In this document: positions 1-7,750 of the stretch, piece by piece
Numbering within the stretch: position 1 is the stretch's first letter
Layout: every line of letters starts with the position of its first letter
DNA from: Clostridiales bacterium
GTDB lineage: Bacteria > Bacillota > Clostridia > TANB77 > CAG-508
Assembly: GCA_003534295.1 (NCBI GenBank)
Contig: DPDV01000007.1
Coordinates: 35,489 to 99,488 of the forward strand
DNA length: 64,000 bases
Direction: 5' to 3'
Notes under the pieces: model-generated
What the model was told of the DNA's origin: nothing
The model's input: only the letters and a program-made list of their open reading frames with translations
Databases searched by the model: none
Program-made: the position numbers and the translations under genes

Positions 1-22
1 ACAATTTCTTTTCTTCATTCAT
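1..22 (-). CDS. 5' end of a gene cut by the window edge
   Basis: On the minus strand an AAAGGAG motif stands about 10 bases before an ATG at position 22, and the frame stays open to the window edge (Met-Asn-Glu-Glu-Lys-Lys-Leu). Only seven codons are visible, so the product cannot be named. It would be transcribed divergently from the gene starting at 256. Confidence 0.4.
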
Positions 23-227
23 AAATATTCAACTCCTTTTCTACAAAAAAGGGGAGACAAAAGCATTAACAAGTAATACTCTTGACTCCTCTAAAATAAT
101 TATTATTTTTTATGTAATTAAAATAGTGCATAGTATCCCTCCAATAATAAAGACGATACTGCATGTCATTTATTGGTTTTATATAATACATTTTTATTTT
201 AGATTTGTCAAGATTTTTAAATTAATA

Positions 228-236
228 TGGTATAAT
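228..236 (+). promoter_or_regulatory. Extended -10 promoter of the first gene
   Basis: TGGTATAAT is a perfect extended -10 element. A weak TTGTCA lies 20 bases upstream, which is too far for a normal -35, so the extended -10 probably carries recognition. The start of transcription would fall around 242, so the mRNA would begin almost at the ribosome binding site (GAGGTGA, 244-250). Confidence 0.5.
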
Positions 237-255
237 GGTTACAGAGGTGAGACTT

Positions 256-981
256 ATGGATAACGCATTTTTAGGTTATGCTTGTGATGTTTTAGCTGAT
301 ACAGGTAAAGGATTAACTGGGAGCGAAATAGTAAAGTATTGTAATAGATTTGCCATAGATTACAATGTTAGAATACCAGTAGATGATGTCAAAATGTTAC
401 AAATGAATCATAAACCACAAATTCCTAATAAAAGAACTGCACTTAAAATGAATCTTGAAACATTTGAATTACAACAACAAATTGAAATAATTAGATTTTT
501 ATCAGAATTACCAAAATTAAAAGATAATGAAGATATAAAAGAATTAATTAATAAAATGAATGTAAGGTTTGGACTGAGTGATAATCAAGAACTAAAAAAA
601 GGCATTAATGAGACAAAACATTGGCTTGAAAAATATCCAAAGTCTTTTAAAGTTTATAATGAAGCATTAGATAAATATGGTAAAGGTGTTTTTCAACGAA
701 ATGTTTTAGATGATATGAGATTATCACTTGAATTATTATTAAAGGATTTACTTAATAATGATGCATCTTTAGAAAATCAATGGAAAATTTTAGGAAAAAG
801 ATTAAAAGATGAAAATGTTTCAAAAGAAATTAGTAATGTGTTTGAAAAAATATTAAGTTATTATGGCGATTATCAAAATCAATATATTAAACATAATGAT
901 AATGTTAAAGAAAATGAAATAGAATTAATAATCAGTCAAACAAATACTATTATGCAATTTTTAATTAAAACACTAAGTTAG
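256..981 (+). CDS. Hypothetical helical protein, possibly abortive-infection-like
   Basis: The protein is 241 residues, without a signal peptide or membrane segment, and charged and helical. I chose the ATG at 256 because GAGGTGA lies six bases before it; an upstream in-frame ATG at 235 overlaps the -10 element. The C-terminal ~90 residues (Leu-rich helices, then a YxxYQNQYIKHND stretch) recall C-terminal domains of phage-resistance or prophage proteins, but I cannot assign a family firmly. Its 3' end overlaps that of the convergent gene at 973-1251, and both share a terminator. It sits in an accessory segment with a Fic gene and a recombinase stub, which suggests mobile-element cargo. No function is claimed. 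Confidence 0.7.
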   Translation: MDNAFLGYACDVLADTGKGLTGSEIVKYCNRFAIDYNVRIPVDDVKMLQMNHKPQIPNKRTALKMNLETFELQQQIEIIRFLSELPKLKDNEDIKELINKMNVRFGLSDNQELKKGINETKHWLEKYPKSFKVYNEALDKYGKGVFQRNVLDDMRLSLELLLKDLLNNDASLENQWKILGKRLKDENVSKEISNVFEKILSYYGDYQNQYIKHNDNVKENEIELIISQTNTIMQFLIKTLS

Positions 982-990
982 TGTTTTTTT
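967..990. terminator. Bidirectional terminator between convergent genes
   Basis: AAAACACT, a five-base loop and AGTGTTTT form a perfect eight-base-pair hairpin with A and T runs on its two sides. It overlaps the 3' ends of both convergent genes. Confidence 0.75.
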
Positions 991-1251
991 TAAGTAATCT
1001 TCTAATTCAGATAATTTAATCTTATTAGATAAGTTCTCAATGTATATCTCATTAGAATAATTAAAAGCAAGAAATGTAATATTATTAATGATTATTCTAT
1101 GTGGTTCAACATAAGTTAAGTTAGTTCTATCAATCTTTCTTATACTACCATTTATGATTTTTAGAGTAGTATTAGAAAACGCACATATTAGTTCTAACTT
1201 CTTTTTTAATGATTCTTCAATAACAACTTCTTGCTTAATAATATTTACCAT
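973..1251 (-). CDS. Small hypothetical protein behind an attenuator-like leader
   Basis: This 92-residue protein is not recognised. The start at 1251 is chosen because AAAGGATG precedes it by six bases; the frame extends 22 codons further upstream but without a better ribosome binding site. The sequence is mixed beta/helical, rich in Ile, Asn and Lys, with no membrane segment. The notable context is its ~180-nt leader, which has a good promoter and two consecutive Rho-independent terminators on the same strand before the gene. The gene may therefore be expressed only when antitermination occurs. It converges on the gene at 256-981. Confidence 0.6.
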   Translation of the reverse strand: MVNIIKQEVVIEESLKKKLELICAFSNTTLKIINGSIRKIDRTNLTYVEPHRIIINNITFLAFNYSNEIYIENLSNKIKLSELEDYLKKTLT

Positions 1252-1322
1252 AAATACCATCCTTTCTTTGTAGGATAGTCTTTGTATGACTTCCAAGCCT
1301 GACACGTGTGAGTCCAATACAC

Positions 1323-1352
1323 AAAAAAACTAACCCAAACCTTGAGTTAGTT
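1323..1352 (-). terminator. Second leader terminator
   Basis: Read on the minus strand, AACTAAC and GTTAGTT pair around an 11-base loop and are followed by a run of seven Ts. It lies inside the leader of the 973-1251 gene, downstream of another terminator. Confidence 0.65.
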
Positions 1353-1356
1353 GTAT

Positions 1357-1380
1357 TAAAAAAGCTCGAAAAGTTCGAGC
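1357..1380 (-). terminator. First leader terminator
   Basis: On the minus strand GCTCGAA, CTT and TTCGAGC form a perfect seven-base-pair hairpin followed by TTTTTT. It lies about 55 nt after the predicted transcription start and well before the gene, as in transcription attenuation. Confidence 0.75.
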
Positions 1381-1388
1381 GTATTTCC

Positions 1389-1406
1389 TTATGGAGCAAA
1401 TCGCAT
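1389..1406 (-). CDS. Possible five-residue leader peptide
   Basis: ATG CGA TTT GCT CCA TAA (Met-Arg-Phe-Ala-Pro) lies between the minus-strand promoter and the first leader terminator. No convincing ribosome binding site is seen. It is listed because short peptides at this position often control attenuators by ribosome stalling; chance is also likely for so short a frame. Confidence 0.25.
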   Translation of the reverse strand: MRFAP

Positions 1407-1439
1407 ACAAGTTACGAACTAAGTTCTCTTTCTAAAAAC

Positions 1440-1468
1440 ATTATACATAAAGTTTTATTAAAATTCAA
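1440..1468 (-). promoter_or_regulatory. Sigma-A promoter of the leader RNA
   Basis: On the minus strand TTGAAT (1463-1468) and TATAAT (1440-1445) are separated by exactly 17 bases. Transcription would start near 1433 and run through both leader terminators. Confidence 0.65.
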
Positions 1469-1616
1469 TGGGAGTATATGAAAATTTAATAAAATATAGT
1501 ATAATTAGTTTTAAATGATATTTATTATGCCACTTCCGCGAAGTTTCGTGTATATATCTATCCTAACACTAAAATATGTATCATAAAATACTAAAATCTA
1601 GAGGAGTGAATTTAAA

Positions 1617-2612
1617 ATGATTAATAAAATAATTAATTTAGTAAACCCAGATAATAAAGATTTAAGTGAATTATCAAAAGATGAATTATTAGAATTATTA
1701 GTAAAGTTAAATAAGTGTTTAAGATGTCTGGATGAATCCGAAAATGTTCTTGAAGAAAATATGCTAGCAGGTGATTTAGTATCACCTACAAAAGAAGTTC
1801 AAATGAAAACACTTGAATATTTAACACAAAATATGTCAAAAGTTCCAGATAAAAAGGCAAGAGCAACAATGGTATATTATACATTGTTAAATTTACATAT
1901 GTTTAGTGATGGTAATGGAAGAACATCAAGATTTATGTATGATTTAATAAGTGGTGATTTAAATGAAGATAATATTTCATATTATTTTCATAAAAGTTCT
2001 AATAATACAACAAACCAAAATAATGATTTAGAAAAAAATAAGGGAATATTAGATATATTTATTGCCAATCAAATACCAGATGAGTTAATTTCCAGTCAAT
2101 TAGGATTTGTTCCTCAAGAAATATTAAAAAACTATAGTTGGATAACAGTTGGTCACACTAATACTAGTCCATCAACAGAAACAATAATTCCTAAATCTTC
2201 ACTAGAAAATTTGACACAAAAAGAACTACAGGATTTAGATAAAATTTTACACGATAGTTACGGTATGAAGTTATGTCCAAGTGGATTGGCGATGTTATAT
2301 GTATCAAATAAAAAAGGGCAACTAAGTAAATGGATTGACATAAATAAAAACCATATATCATCAATAAAAGGGCTTGAAAGAAGATTTAATTTTTCAATAT
2401 ACAAACATCCTGAAACGATAGCTGATTGGACTCCAGATGATTTTAGAGAAGTTATAAATGTGGGTAATGCTGTTAAATATGCAAGGTTGAAGACTTTAAT
2501 AGATGTTATTGCTCAACCTGAAAAATATATAAATCCAGATTCAGGTAATACTTATTGTGATGATATACTTGGTATATCAAAAGCTAAAGAAGTTGGTAGG
2601 GTTGACAGGTAA
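1617..2612 (+). CDS. Fic/DOC family protein
   Basis: The protein is 331 residues. Residues 94-105 carry the Fic core motif in the form HMFSDGNGRTSR (family pattern HxFx(D/E)GNGRxxR), with the catalytic His, the phosphate-binding GNGR and the final Arg all present. Fic enzymes usually transfer AMP or another phosphate-containing group to a protein hydroxyl; the target here is unknown. No classical inhibitory (S/T)xxxE(G/N) helix was identified. The C-terminal ~150 residues are not recognised. GAGGAGTG precedes the ATG. There is no obvious small antitoxin partner next to it. The flanks (Abi-like gene, leader-attenuated gene, recombinase stub) point to accessory cargo. Confidence 0.75.
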   Translation: MINKIINLVNPDNKDLSELSKDELLELLVKLNKCLRCLDESENVLEENMLAGDLVSPTKEVQMKTLEYLTQNMSKVPDKKARATMVYYTLLNLHMFSDGNGRTSRFMYDLISGDLNEDNISYYFHKSSNNTTNQNNDLEKNKGILDIFIANQIPDELISSQLGFVPQEILKNYSWITVGHTNTSPSTETIIPKSSLENLTQKELQDLDKILHDSYGMKLCPSGLAMLYVSNKKGQLSKWIDINKNHISSIKGLERRFNFSIYKHPETIADWTPDDFREVINVGNAVKYARLKTLIDVIAQPEKYINPDSGNTYCDDILGISKAKEVGRVDR

Positions 2613-2649
2613 ATAACATTTAAAGAGGGTATGGGAATTTCCCATATAC

Positions 2650-2673
2650 GAATTTGTATGGGAGTACAAATTC
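2650..2673. repeat. Inverted repeat downstream of the Fic gene
   Basis: GAATTTGTA, a six-base loop and TACAAATTC form a perfect nine-base-pair hairpin without a T run. A second imperfect palindrome (GTATGGGAA/TTTCCCATA) lies just upstream at about 2629-2648, and a CTAG-repeat tract follows at about 2678-2694. Together they may mark an element end or an mRNA-stabilising structure. Confidence 0.5.
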
Positions 2674-2729
2674 AGTGCTGGCTAGCTAGCTAGTTAGACA
2701 TATATTTTATTCACATATTCAAAAAAACT

Positions 2730-2771
2730 AAAAAGAGGATTAAATTATTCTGATAATTTTTTCCTCTTTTT
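2730..2771. terminator. Hairpin with A/T flanks
   Basis: AAAAGAGGA (2731-2739) pairs with TCCTCTTTT (2762-2770) around a 22-base loop. T and A runs on the sides would allow termination in either direction. It overlaps the end of the recombinase stub. Confidence 0.5.
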
Positions 2772-2811
2772 GGTCGTCAGTAGATACTCTTACATAAATA
2801 CCACATCTCAT
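2740..2811 (-). pseudogene. N-terminal stub of a large serine recombinase
   Basis: A strong AAGGAGG stands eight bases before an ATG at 2811, and the 23-codon frame begins Met-Arg-Cys-Gly-Ile-Tyr-Val-Arg-Val-Ser-Thr-Asp-Asp-Gln. This is the catalytic start of resolvase/invertase-type large serine recombinases, with the active-site Ser in the Y-x-R-V-S-T motif. After DDQ the match ends and a stop follows nine codons later, so about 500 residues are missing. It is probably a relic of an integrated element that lost its recombinase body. The rest of the gene is not nearby; recombinase middle and C-terminal fragments occur far away at 49.2 and 52.9 kb. Confidence 0.65.
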
Positions 2812-2854
2812 AGTTTTCCTCCTTGAAAGAAAGAGAACTTTTGAAGCTTTATAT

Positions 2855-2890
2855 AAAATAAAAACTTACGAACTTTTAAGTCCGTAAGTT
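2855..2890 (-). terminator. Terminator after tRNA-Gly
   Basis: On the minus strand AACTTACG (2883-2890) pairs with CGTAAGTT (2863-2870) and is followed by a T-rich tract. It lies just past the 3' end of the tRNA gene. Confidence 0.7.
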
Positions 2891-2899
2891 GATTTCAAA

Positions 2900-2973
<74 letters not shown>

Positions 2974-3043
2974 ACTTTGTTGTAGTAAATACAACAAGCT
3001 TATATATATTATAAAATATTAAATTAGTTTTTGCAATAATTAA

Positions 3044-3532
3044 TTAATAACCTTTTGATTCTTCTAAACTTTCATCATTATCGATAAAATCTTGAATATC
3101 TATTATTCTAAAAGATTCTTTAGTATCTCTTACAATTACTTGCTTTAATCCAGCATTTATTATCATTTTTTTACACAAGGCACAAGGATTAGCATTTTGA
3201 ACATATGTATTATCATTATAATTTATACCTACCAAATATAAAGTTCCATTAAGCATATCTTTTCTGCTAGCACTAATAATAGCATTTTGTTCTGCATGAA
3301 CACTTCTACATAATTCATAACGTTCACCACGTGGAACTTGTAATTCTTCCCTTAAACATGATTTTAAATCACAGCAATTTTTGCGTCCTCTGGGTGCACC
3401 ATTATAACCAGTAGAAATTATTTCATCATTTTTTACTATAATTGCTCCAAAATTTCTTCTAATGCAAGTACTTCTTTTGGTAACAGTTTCTGCAATATCT
3501 AAATAATAGTTTATTTTATCAATTCTATCCAT
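3044..3532 (-). CDS. comEB: dCMP/cytidine deaminase family protein
   Basis: The 162-residue protein has the zinc deaminase signature: HAEQNAI at residues 79-85 (zinc His and catalytic Glu) and PCALCKK at 116-122 (two zinc Cys). Extra Cys-rich positions near residues 53-65 fit the dCMP deaminase/ComEB branch, which converts dCMP to dUMP and so feeds dTMP synthesis. Length matches the family. The leftward gene is followed by tRNA-Gly on the same strand. The next gene, at 3637, diverges from it across a ~100-bp A/T-rich gap. Assignment to dCMP rather than another deaminase substrate rests on the overall motif pattern. Confidence 0.85.
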   Translation of the reverse strand: MDRIDKINYYLDIAETVTKRSTCIRRNFGAIIVKNDEIISTGYNGAPRGRKNCCDLKSCLREELQVPRGERYELCRSVHAEQNAIISASRKDMLNGTLYLVGINYNDNTYVQNANPCALCKKMIINAGLKQVIVRDTKESFRIIDIQDFIDNDESLEESKGY

Positions 3533-3636
3533 TACAAGACCTCCTATTTAAAACTTTAAAATATTATATCATAAAAATTGAAAAAGAAATAGAAATATGA
3601 TATATTAAACATATTAATGAAAAAAAGAGGGATAGA

Positions 3637-4503
3637 ATGAGTTTGTTATTTAACAATAATATTGAAAACACAAAGGTCTATGCATTTGTTGGGCCTTCTG
3701 GAACAGGAAAAAGTTATAGAGCGCAGATGGTGGCAAATGAAAATGGAATAAGCTATATAATAGACGATGGACTTTTAATAAAGGAAAATAATGTCATAGC
3801 GGGAACGTCTGCAAAAAAGGCTCCTACTAAAATAGAAACGGTTAAAAGAGCTATCTTTGTGAATGAACAGGAAAAGCAAGAAATGAAAAAAGCTATAAAA
3901 AAATACAAGCCAGAAGCAATTTTAATATTGGGTACTTCTGACGGAATGGTAGAAAAAATAGCAGAAAATTTGGGATTGCAAAAACCTGCAAAGACCATAT
4001 ATATAAATGAAGTCGCAACAGAAACGGAGATGCAAACCGCCAAAACAATAAGGAAGACAGAAGGAAAACACGTAATACCTGTGCCAACATTTGAAATAAA
4101 AAAAGATTTTTCAGGCTATATATTAGATCCGTTACAAATATTTAAATCAAAGGGAAAAGGGAATGCACCATATATATCTGAAAAGTCAATAATAAGACCA
4201 ACATTCAGCTATTTAGGAAATTTTGTAATATCAGATACAGTTTTTAGACAGATTGCAGAATATTTGGCTAAAAGAACAGATGCAATAAATAAAATTATAA
4301 GAATTAGAGTAGAAAAAACACCGGAGGGACCGACAATTTATATGGAAGTGATTGTTACATATGGTTATAATGTATTAGTTGCGTTGCGAGAATTTAAAGA
4401 AAAAGTTATAAAGGAAATAGAAAAATTAACAACAATGAACGTAGTTGATATTACGATTGTTGCAAAAGGTATATATATGCCTGAAGAAAAAAAAGATATT
4501 TAA
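3637..4503 (+). CDS. P-loop ATPase fused to an Asp23/Gls24-like domain
   Basis: The 288-residue protein has a Walker A motif, GPSGTGKS, at residues 19-26. The following ~150 residues look like a nucleotide-binding fold with a proline-containing stretch. The last ~90 residues (from about 195) resemble the Asp23/Gls24 (DUF322) alkaline-shock fold: VISDTVFRQIAEYLA, then a long strand pair and a helix ending in a conserved VVDITIVAKGIY-type strand. The role is unknown; Asp23-like proteins are linked to envelope stress. It lies just upstream of cmk, plsC and typA on the same strand, and could share a transcript with them. The domain fusion is the odd point. Confidence 0.65.
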   Translation: MSLLFNNNIENTKVYAFVGPSGTGKSYRAQMVANENGISYIIDDGLLIKENNVIAGTSAKKAPTKIETVKRAIFVNEQEKQEMKKAIKKYKPEAILILGTSDGMVEKIAENLGLQKPAKTIYINEVATETEMQTAKTIRKTEGKHVIPVPTFEIKKDFSGYILDPLQIFKSKGKGNAPYISEKSIIRPTFSYLGNFVISDTVFRQIAEYLAKRTDAINKIIRIRVEKTPEGPTIYMEVIVTYGYNVLVALREFKEKVIKEIEKLTTMNVVDITIVAKGIYMPEEKKDI

Positions 4504-4527
4504 ATTAACGGAAAGGATAAGGTTATT

Positions 4528-5208
4528 ATGAGCTTTATAGTTGCAATAGATGGACCAGCGGGAACTGGAAAGGGAACAATTACAAAATTAATTGCAAAAG
4601 ACTTTGGACTTATTAATATAGATACGGGAGCGACATATAGATGTGTTACATTAGAAATGATTAACCAAAATGTTTCTATAAACGAAAAAGATAAAATAAT
4701 AAAAATATCAGAAACTATAAAAATAGATATAAAAAATAATGAAGGCATACAAACTATTTTCCTAAATGGAGAAGATGTTACAGATAAAATAAGAAGTAAA
4801 GAAGTAACAGCTTTAGTTTCACAGGTCTCTGCTATAGTAGAAGTAAGGTTAAATATGGTAAAATTGCAAAGAAAATTAGCAGAAGGAAAAGATGTTATTA
4901 TGGAAGGAAGAGACATTACAACATATGTATTTCCAAATGCAGATGTAAAAATATATTTAGATGCAGATGTAAAAGAAAGAGCTAGAAGAAGGTATAAAGA
5001 AAACCTAGAAAAGGGCATAAATATGACCTATGAGGAAGTCTTAGAAAAAATAAAAATTAGAGATCATAATGACAGCAACAAAGAAATAGGTTCGTTAAAA
5101 ATTGCAGAAGATGCTATAGTTATTGATACTACATATTTGACAATAGAACAAGTTAAAGAAAAAGTAGCTGATATAATAAATAAAGTAAAAGGAGGTCAAC
5201 AATGTTAA
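4528..5208 (+). CDS. cmk: Cytidylate kinase
   Basis: The protein of 226 residues phosphorylates CMP/dCMP with ATP. The P-loop is IDGPAGTGKGT at residues 8-18, followed by DTGATYRCVTLEM, where the family has DTGAxYR. VIMEGRDITTYVFPNAD (the family's GRDIGTxVFPxA) and the RDxxDSxR-like stretch RDHNDSNKEIG are also present. The latter reads SNKE where most family members have SxRxxxPL, a modest divergence. It overlaps plsC by seven bases, so the two are translationally coupled. The order cmk-plsC is common in Firmicutes. Confidence 0.92.
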   Translation: MSFIVAIDGPAGTGKGTITKLIAKDFGLINIDTGATYRCVTLEMINQNVSINEKDKIIKISETIKIDIKNNEGIQTIFLNGEDVTDKIRSKEVTALVSQVSAIVEVRLNMVKLQRKLAEGKDVIMEGRDITTYVFPNADVKIYLDADVKERARRRYKENLEKGINMTYEEVLEKIKIRDHNDSNKEIGSLKIAEDAIVIDTTYLTIEQVKEKVADIINKVKGGQQC

Positions 5209-5789
5209 GAAAAATAGTTATTTTTCTGGTATATATATTTAATCTTGTAGTATTTAGAGTAGAAAAAAATGGAGAAGAAAATATAAAGGAAAAAGGGGCA
5301 TATTTGATATGTGCTAATCATAGGTCAAACTGGGATGCACCAATATTGGTATCAAATTTAAAAAGAAAAGTATATGTAATGGCAAAAGCAGAATTATTTA
5401 AAAATAAATTCATTAAATGGTTTGGCAGAAAGTGTTGTGTATTTCCTGTTAAAAGGGGAATGAGAGATATAGAGTCTATAAAGTATTCATTAAATTTATT
5501 AAAAGATGGGGAAATATTGGTTATATTTCCAGAAGGAACAAGAAATGGAATGGAGAAAAATGGAAAAGCACAAAATGGAGTGGCCTATATGGCGATAAGA
5601 ACAGGAGTTCCGGTAATCCCAGTTGGAATTCATGGAGAGATGAAGCCTTTTAAAAAAGTAAAATTAAATATAGGGGAACCATTGGACTTTAGCCAGTATA
5701 AAACAAATAAACCTGAAAAAGAAATACTAGATAAGGTAAGCAAAGAAATAATGGATAACATAATTATGTTGACAAATGAAAAGAAATAG
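5202..5789 (+). CDS. plsC: 1-acyl-sn-glycerol-3-phosphate acyltransferase
   Basis: The 195-residue membrane-associated acyltransferase makes phosphatidic acid from lysophosphatidic acid. A hydrophobic N-terminus (residues 4-19) serves as membrane anchor. The catalytic NHRSNWD motif (NHx4D) is at 39-45 and the acceptor-binding FPEGTR at 109-114; an IPVGI strand follows. AAAGGAGG precedes the ATG, inside the end of cmk. Length is at the short end of the family, as is typical in Firmicutes. Confidence 0.92.
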   Translation: MLRKIVIFLVYIFNLVVFRVEKNGEENIKEKGAYLICANHRSNWDAPILVSNLKRKVYVMAKAELFKNKFIKWFGRKCCVFPVKRGMRDIESIKYSLNLLKDGEILVIFPEGTRNGMEKNGKAQNGVAYMAIRTGVPVIPVGIHGEMKPFKKVKLNIGEPLDFSQYKTNKPEKEILDKVSKEIMDNIIMLTNEKK

Positions 5790-5855
5790 GGTAAAATATA
5801 AGGGTTAGTAATATAGAAATTAACATAAAAATACGAAGAAAAGAGAAGGGGAAAA

Positions 5856-7673
5856 ATGATAAACGAAAACATAAGAAATATAGCAATTATAGCACACGTA
5901 GACCATGGCAAAACAACACTTGTAGATGCACTTTTAAAACAAAGCCATATATTTAGAGAAAATGAGCAAGTACAAGAAAGAGTAATGGATTCAAATGATT
6001 TGGAGAAAGAAAGAGGAATAACAATTCTTTCTAAAAACACATCCGTAATGTACAAAGACATCAAAATTAATATAGTAGATACACCAGGACATGCTGACTT
6101 TGGAGGAGAAGTTGAACGTGTTTTAAAAATGGTTGATGGTGTACTTTTATTGGTGGATGCTTTTGAAGGCCCAATGCCTCAAACAAGAGAAGTATTAAAA
6201 AAATCTCTTGCATTAAATTTAAAACCAATAGTAGTAATTAATAAAATAGATAGACCAGGTGCAAATCCACTAAAAGTAGTTGACCAAGTATTAGAATTAT
6301 TTATAGAATTAAACGCAACAGATGAACAACTAGATTTTCCAGTTGTTTATGCATCTGCAAAAAATGGAATTGCAAAAATGAACTTAGACGAAGAAAGCGA
6401 TAATGTAAATTGCATTTTTGAGACCATAATAAATAATATTGAGCCTCCAAAATGTGATATAGATGGAACAATGCAAATGTTAGTATCAAATATAGACTAT
6501 GATGAATATTTAGGAAGGATAGCAGTAGGAAGAGTAGAGAGAGGAACAATAAACAATGGAACAACAGTAGCTGTTTGCAAAAAGGATAAAACAGAACAAG
6601 GCAAAATAGCAAAATTATTTACATATGTAGGATTAAAGAGAACAGAGGTTGAAAATGTTTCTGCAGGGGATATAGTTTGTCTATCAGGTATTTCGGATAT
6701 AAACATAGGGGATACAATTTGTGATGTAAATAATCCAGAAAAAATAGATTTTGTAGATATAGATGAACCAACAGTATCTATGACATTTAGTGTAAACAAT
6801 GGTCCATTTGCAGGAAAAGAAGGTCAATTTGTAACCTCAAGACATATAAGAGATAGATTATTTAAAGAGCTAGAAAGAAATGTTAGTTTAAGAGTAAAAG
6901 AAACAGATTCTGCAGATAGTTTTGAGGTTTGCGGTCGTGGAGAATTGCACTTATCTGTTTTAATAGAGACTATGAGGAGAGAAGGTTTTGAATTATTAGT
7001 TTCTAGACCAAAAGTAATAATAAAGGAAATAGATGGAGTTAAATGTGAGCCTATGGAAAGACTTGTAGTTAACGTTCCAGATGAATGCATAGGTAATGTT
7101 ATAGAAAAATTGGGAAGAAGAAAAGCAGAAATGCTTAATATGGAACCAGCAGAAGTTGGACATACAAAGGTAGAATTTAAAGTTCCTGCTAGAGGGTTAA
7201 TTGGTTATAGAACAGAATTCTTAACAGATACAAAAGGTGTAGGAACAATGAATAGTATTTTTGACTGCTATGAGCCATATAAAGGTGAAATACAAGCAAG
7301 AACAAGAGGAGTACTTGTGGCATTTGAACAAGGAACATCAATAACATATGGATTATATAATGCTCAAGAAAGAGGAGAGTTGTTTATAGGACCAGGTGTT
7401 GATGTATATGAAGGAATGATAGTAGGCATAAATTCTAGAAATGAGGATATATCAATAAATGTATGCAAAGAAAAACACCTAACTAATACAAGGGCTTCTG
7501 GTTCAGATGACGCTTTACGTTTAGTGCCACCAATTCAGTTATCACTAGAAAAAGCAATAGAATTTATAGAAGAAGATGAGTTAGTGGAAGTTACACCAAA
7601 AAGCTTAAGACTAAGAAAGAAAATATTAGATAATAAGACAAGAGAAAGAATGGCGGCAAGAGCAAAGAAATGA
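5856..7673 (+). CDS. typA: Ribosome-associated GTPase TypA/BipA
   Basis: This 605-residue translational GTPase has the family's standard length. G1 is AHVDHGKTT (about residues 14-22), followed by the switch RGITI, G3 DTPGHADF and G4 NKIDRPGA. EF-G-like domains III and V and the BipA-specific C-terminal domain follow, ending in a basic tail (KSLRLRKKILD). BipA/TypA binds the ribosome and aids 50S assembly and growth under cold or other stress. It lies 66 bp downstream of plsC on the same strand, after a GAGAAGGGG ribosome binding site. Copy 1 of the dispersed hairpin repeat starts within its stop codon. Confidence 0.96.
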   Translation: MINENIRNIAIIAHVDHGKTTLVDALLKQSHIFRENEQVQERVMDSNDLEKERGITILSKNTSVMYKDIKINIVDTPGHADFGGEVERVLKMVDGVLLLVDAFEGPMPQTREVLKKSLALNLKPIVVINKIDRPGANPLKVVDQVLELFIELNATDEQLDFPVVYASAKNGIAKMNLDEESDNVNCIFETIINNIEPPKCDIDGTMQMLVSNIDYDEYLGRIAVGRVERGTINNGTTVAVCKKDKTEQGKIAKLFTYVGLKRTEVENVSAGDIVCLSGISDINIGDTICDVNNPEKIDFVDIDEPTVSMTFSVNNGPFAGKEGQFVTSRHIRDRLFKELERNVSLRVKETDSADSFEVCGRGELHLSVLIETMRREGFELLVSRPKVIIKEIDGVKCEPMERLVVNVPDECIGNVIEKLGRRKAEMLNMEPAEVGHTKVEFKVPARGLIGYRTEFLTDTKGVGTMNSIFDCYEPYKGEIQARTRGVLVAFEQGTSITYGLYNAQERGELFIGPGVDVYEGMIVGINSRNEDISINVCKEKHLTNTRASGSDDALRLVPPIQLSLEKAIEFIEEDELVEVTPKSLRLRKKILDNKTRERMAARAKK

Positions 7674-7735
7674 TAGTGTAAAGTAATCCATGAAAAATAT
7701 AGGGGCGATTTTAATCGCCCGCACTTCAAAGAAAT
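7672..7735 (+). repeat. Dispersed hairpin repeat, copy 1
   Basis: The unit starts GATAGTGTAAAGTAATC, has a GGGGCGATTTTAATCGCCC hairpin and ends CACTTC-AAGAAAT. It starts in the typA stop codon and ends just before the ribosome binding site of the 7751 gene. Other copies are at 23762, 26674, 44639 and 59526. Confidence 0.85.
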
Positions 7736-7750
7736 AAAGGAGGAATGAGA

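Noticed and set aside
4500..5018. Open frame of 172 codons on the minus strand opposite cmk
   Set aside because: It is a shadow of cmk: no ribosome binding site, low-complexity Ser/Phe-rich translation, and the plus-strand frame has clear catalytic motifs.
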